From: Chloroflexaceae bacterium UBA1466
GTDB taxonomy: Bacteria; Chloroflexota; Chloroflexia; Chloroflexales; Chloroflexaceae
Assembly: GCA_002325605.1 (NCBI GenBank)
Contig: DCSM01000111.1
Span: forward strand, 1-14,338
DNA length: 14,338 nt
Direction: 5' to 3'
The notes beneath the pieces are model-generated. The model saw only the letters and a program-made list of their open reading frames with translations. It made no database searches and had not been told where the DNA came from. Positions 13,926-14,338 of the stretch are shown in pieces. The first letter of the stretch is position 1; each line of letters begins with the position of its first letter. The position numbers and the translations under genes are program-made.

Positions 13926-14060
13926 CGGAGGCTAGGCAGCTGGCCTGTCCTCCGTCAACCGCTCCGGGAACAAGGATTCAATGGCTTTAAAGACTCCGCT
14001 GTACCCTAACCCTTACAGGATTACCAGGCTTTAGAGCTTTCCTGTTTTTGTCCCTTGTTC
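13926..14060. other. Spacer with consecutive inverted repeats, possible structured RNA or gene remnant
   Basis: This stretch lies between the sulfatase-like gene and the small gene upstream of dprA. Hairpin 1 pairs CGGAGG (13926-13931) with CCTCCG (13949-13954) and, inside, AGGC with GCCT around a 5-base loop. Element 2 pairs GAACAAGG (13968-13975) with CCTTGTTC (14053-14060), and inside it CTTTAAAG (13985-13992) with CTTTAGAG (14029-14036). A third 5 bp stem, CTGCC/GGCAG, lies just outside at about 13894-13918. It matches no RNA family I know: not RNase P RNA, SRP RNA, tmRNA or an integron attC site. The strand of any RNA is undecided. Confidence 0.35.
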
Positions 14061-14089
14061 TGGATGCTTCATTGCCTTTGTTCATAGCT

Positions 14090-14338
14090 CTAAGGCTGAC
14101 TTAAAGCGGGGGCTTGCAAAATAGCTTCCCCTTCCCGCACGGCCTTCATTCGGCTCTCATACTGCTTCAATGCGGCTTGTAAGAGGGGAGCCTCTTCTTT
14201 CCCTAGTAGGTCATTTTTCTCATCAGGATCAGCCGCAAGGTCAAAGAGCTTTAGACTATCCTTGCGTTGCACTAACTTCAGTTTCCCCTGAATGGCCGCA
14301 AAAGTATGTGCGTCACCTGGCCGTCGCACGTAGACGAT
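14090..14338 (-). CDS. C-terminal end of a sulfatase-like (alkaline phosphatase superfamily) protein, start outside window
   Basis: The frame is open from the right edge to TAG at 14090-14092, giving 82 residues. Seen: VRRPGDAHTF, then IQGKLKLVQRKDSLKLFDLA, then ADPDEKNDLL, a pattern typical of the C-terminal subdomain of arylsulfatase-type enzymes (a strand reading 'KLV', then 'LFDL..DP.E..NLL'), followed by a charged helix. The catalytic N-terminal domain with the formylglycine site is outside the window, so whether it is an active sulfatase cannot be judged. A GTG codon at 14329 is internal and should not be taken as the start. No terminator with a T run was found directly after the stop codon. 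Confidence 0.7.
   Translation of the reverse strand: MVYVRRPGDAHTFAAIQGKLKLVQRKDSLKLFDLAADPDEKNDLLGKEEAPLLQAALKQYESRMKAVREGEAILQAPALSQP

Noticed and set aside
13932..14012. 26-codon minus-strand open stretch as a gene remnant
   Set aside because: It looks like a protein C-terminus but has no start codon with a ribosome site, is preceded by stops in the same frame, and matches no family I can name. Mentioned in a finding, not called as a gene.
13981..14034. 17-codon plus-strand peptide frame starting at ATG 13981 with AAGGA upstream
   Set aside because: Very short, lies within an inverted-repeat element, and no independent support; kept only as part of the structured spacer.
13968..14060. 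Integron attC site
   Set aside because: The length and imperfect symmetry fit loosely, but the required GTTRRRY/RYYYAAC core sites are not present at the ends.
1..14338. Mobile elements, CRISPR arrays or defence genes
   Set aside because: No transposase, integrase, regularly spaced repeats, or recognisable defence domains were seen on either strand.

Overview
The window looks like chromosomal DNA of a moderate-GC Chloroflexota bacterium (Anaerolineae-like). This is inferred from the gene set: a LysJ-type aminotransferase of the LysW pathway, an MmdA/PccB-type acyl-CoA carboxylase subunit, an alpha-type glutamine synthetase close to the Gram-positive form, an rpsF-ssb pair, and a single-membrane type of foldase. 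No 16S rRNA, tRNA, insertion sequence, phage gene or CRISPR array was seen, so the phylum is a judgement from protein similarity recalled by eye, not a test.

Layout. Positions 1-3394 carry a minus-strand unit read from a strong promoter near 3520-3548: rpsF, ssb, a membrane-anchored parvulin foldase (PrsA-like), and a membrane protein with a PH-like domain that runs off the left edge. rpsR, which usually follows ssb, is absent here. A small plus-strand membrane protein (3633-4052) diverges from rpsF. It converges, with only 3 bp between stops, on a minus-strand pair: a LysJ/ArgD-type aminotransferase (5631-6791) followed by an acyl-CoA carboxylase carboxyltransferase subunit (4056-5600). Back to back with that pair is a very large plus-strand gene (6919-10056). 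It joins an extracytoplasmic clan-A glycoside hydrolase domain to a multi-pass O-antigen ligase/Wzy-type polymerase domain. The two divergent -10 boxes lie in one inverted repeat, so the two promoters overlap.

A strong bidirectional terminator (10067-10103) separates the fusion gene from a minus-strand stand-alone GAF protein, which has a perfect-consensus promoter and a leader of about 130 nt. A 513 bp intergenic region leads to glnA (11240-12577), which converges on dprA (12636-13727) across a second bidirectional hairpin. Directly upstream of dprA, with its stop codon touching the dprA start codon, is a previously easy-to-miss small gene that appears broken by one missing A in a homopolymer (13728-13900). 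Beyond it lies a stretch of nested inverted repeats of unknown role, then the C-terminal end of a sulfatase-like protein that runs off the right edge.

The most interesting items are the hydrolase-polymerase fusion with its overlapping divergent promoter, the frameshifted small gene coupled to dprA, and the structured spacer at 13926-14060. No obvious new defence or mobile system is present.
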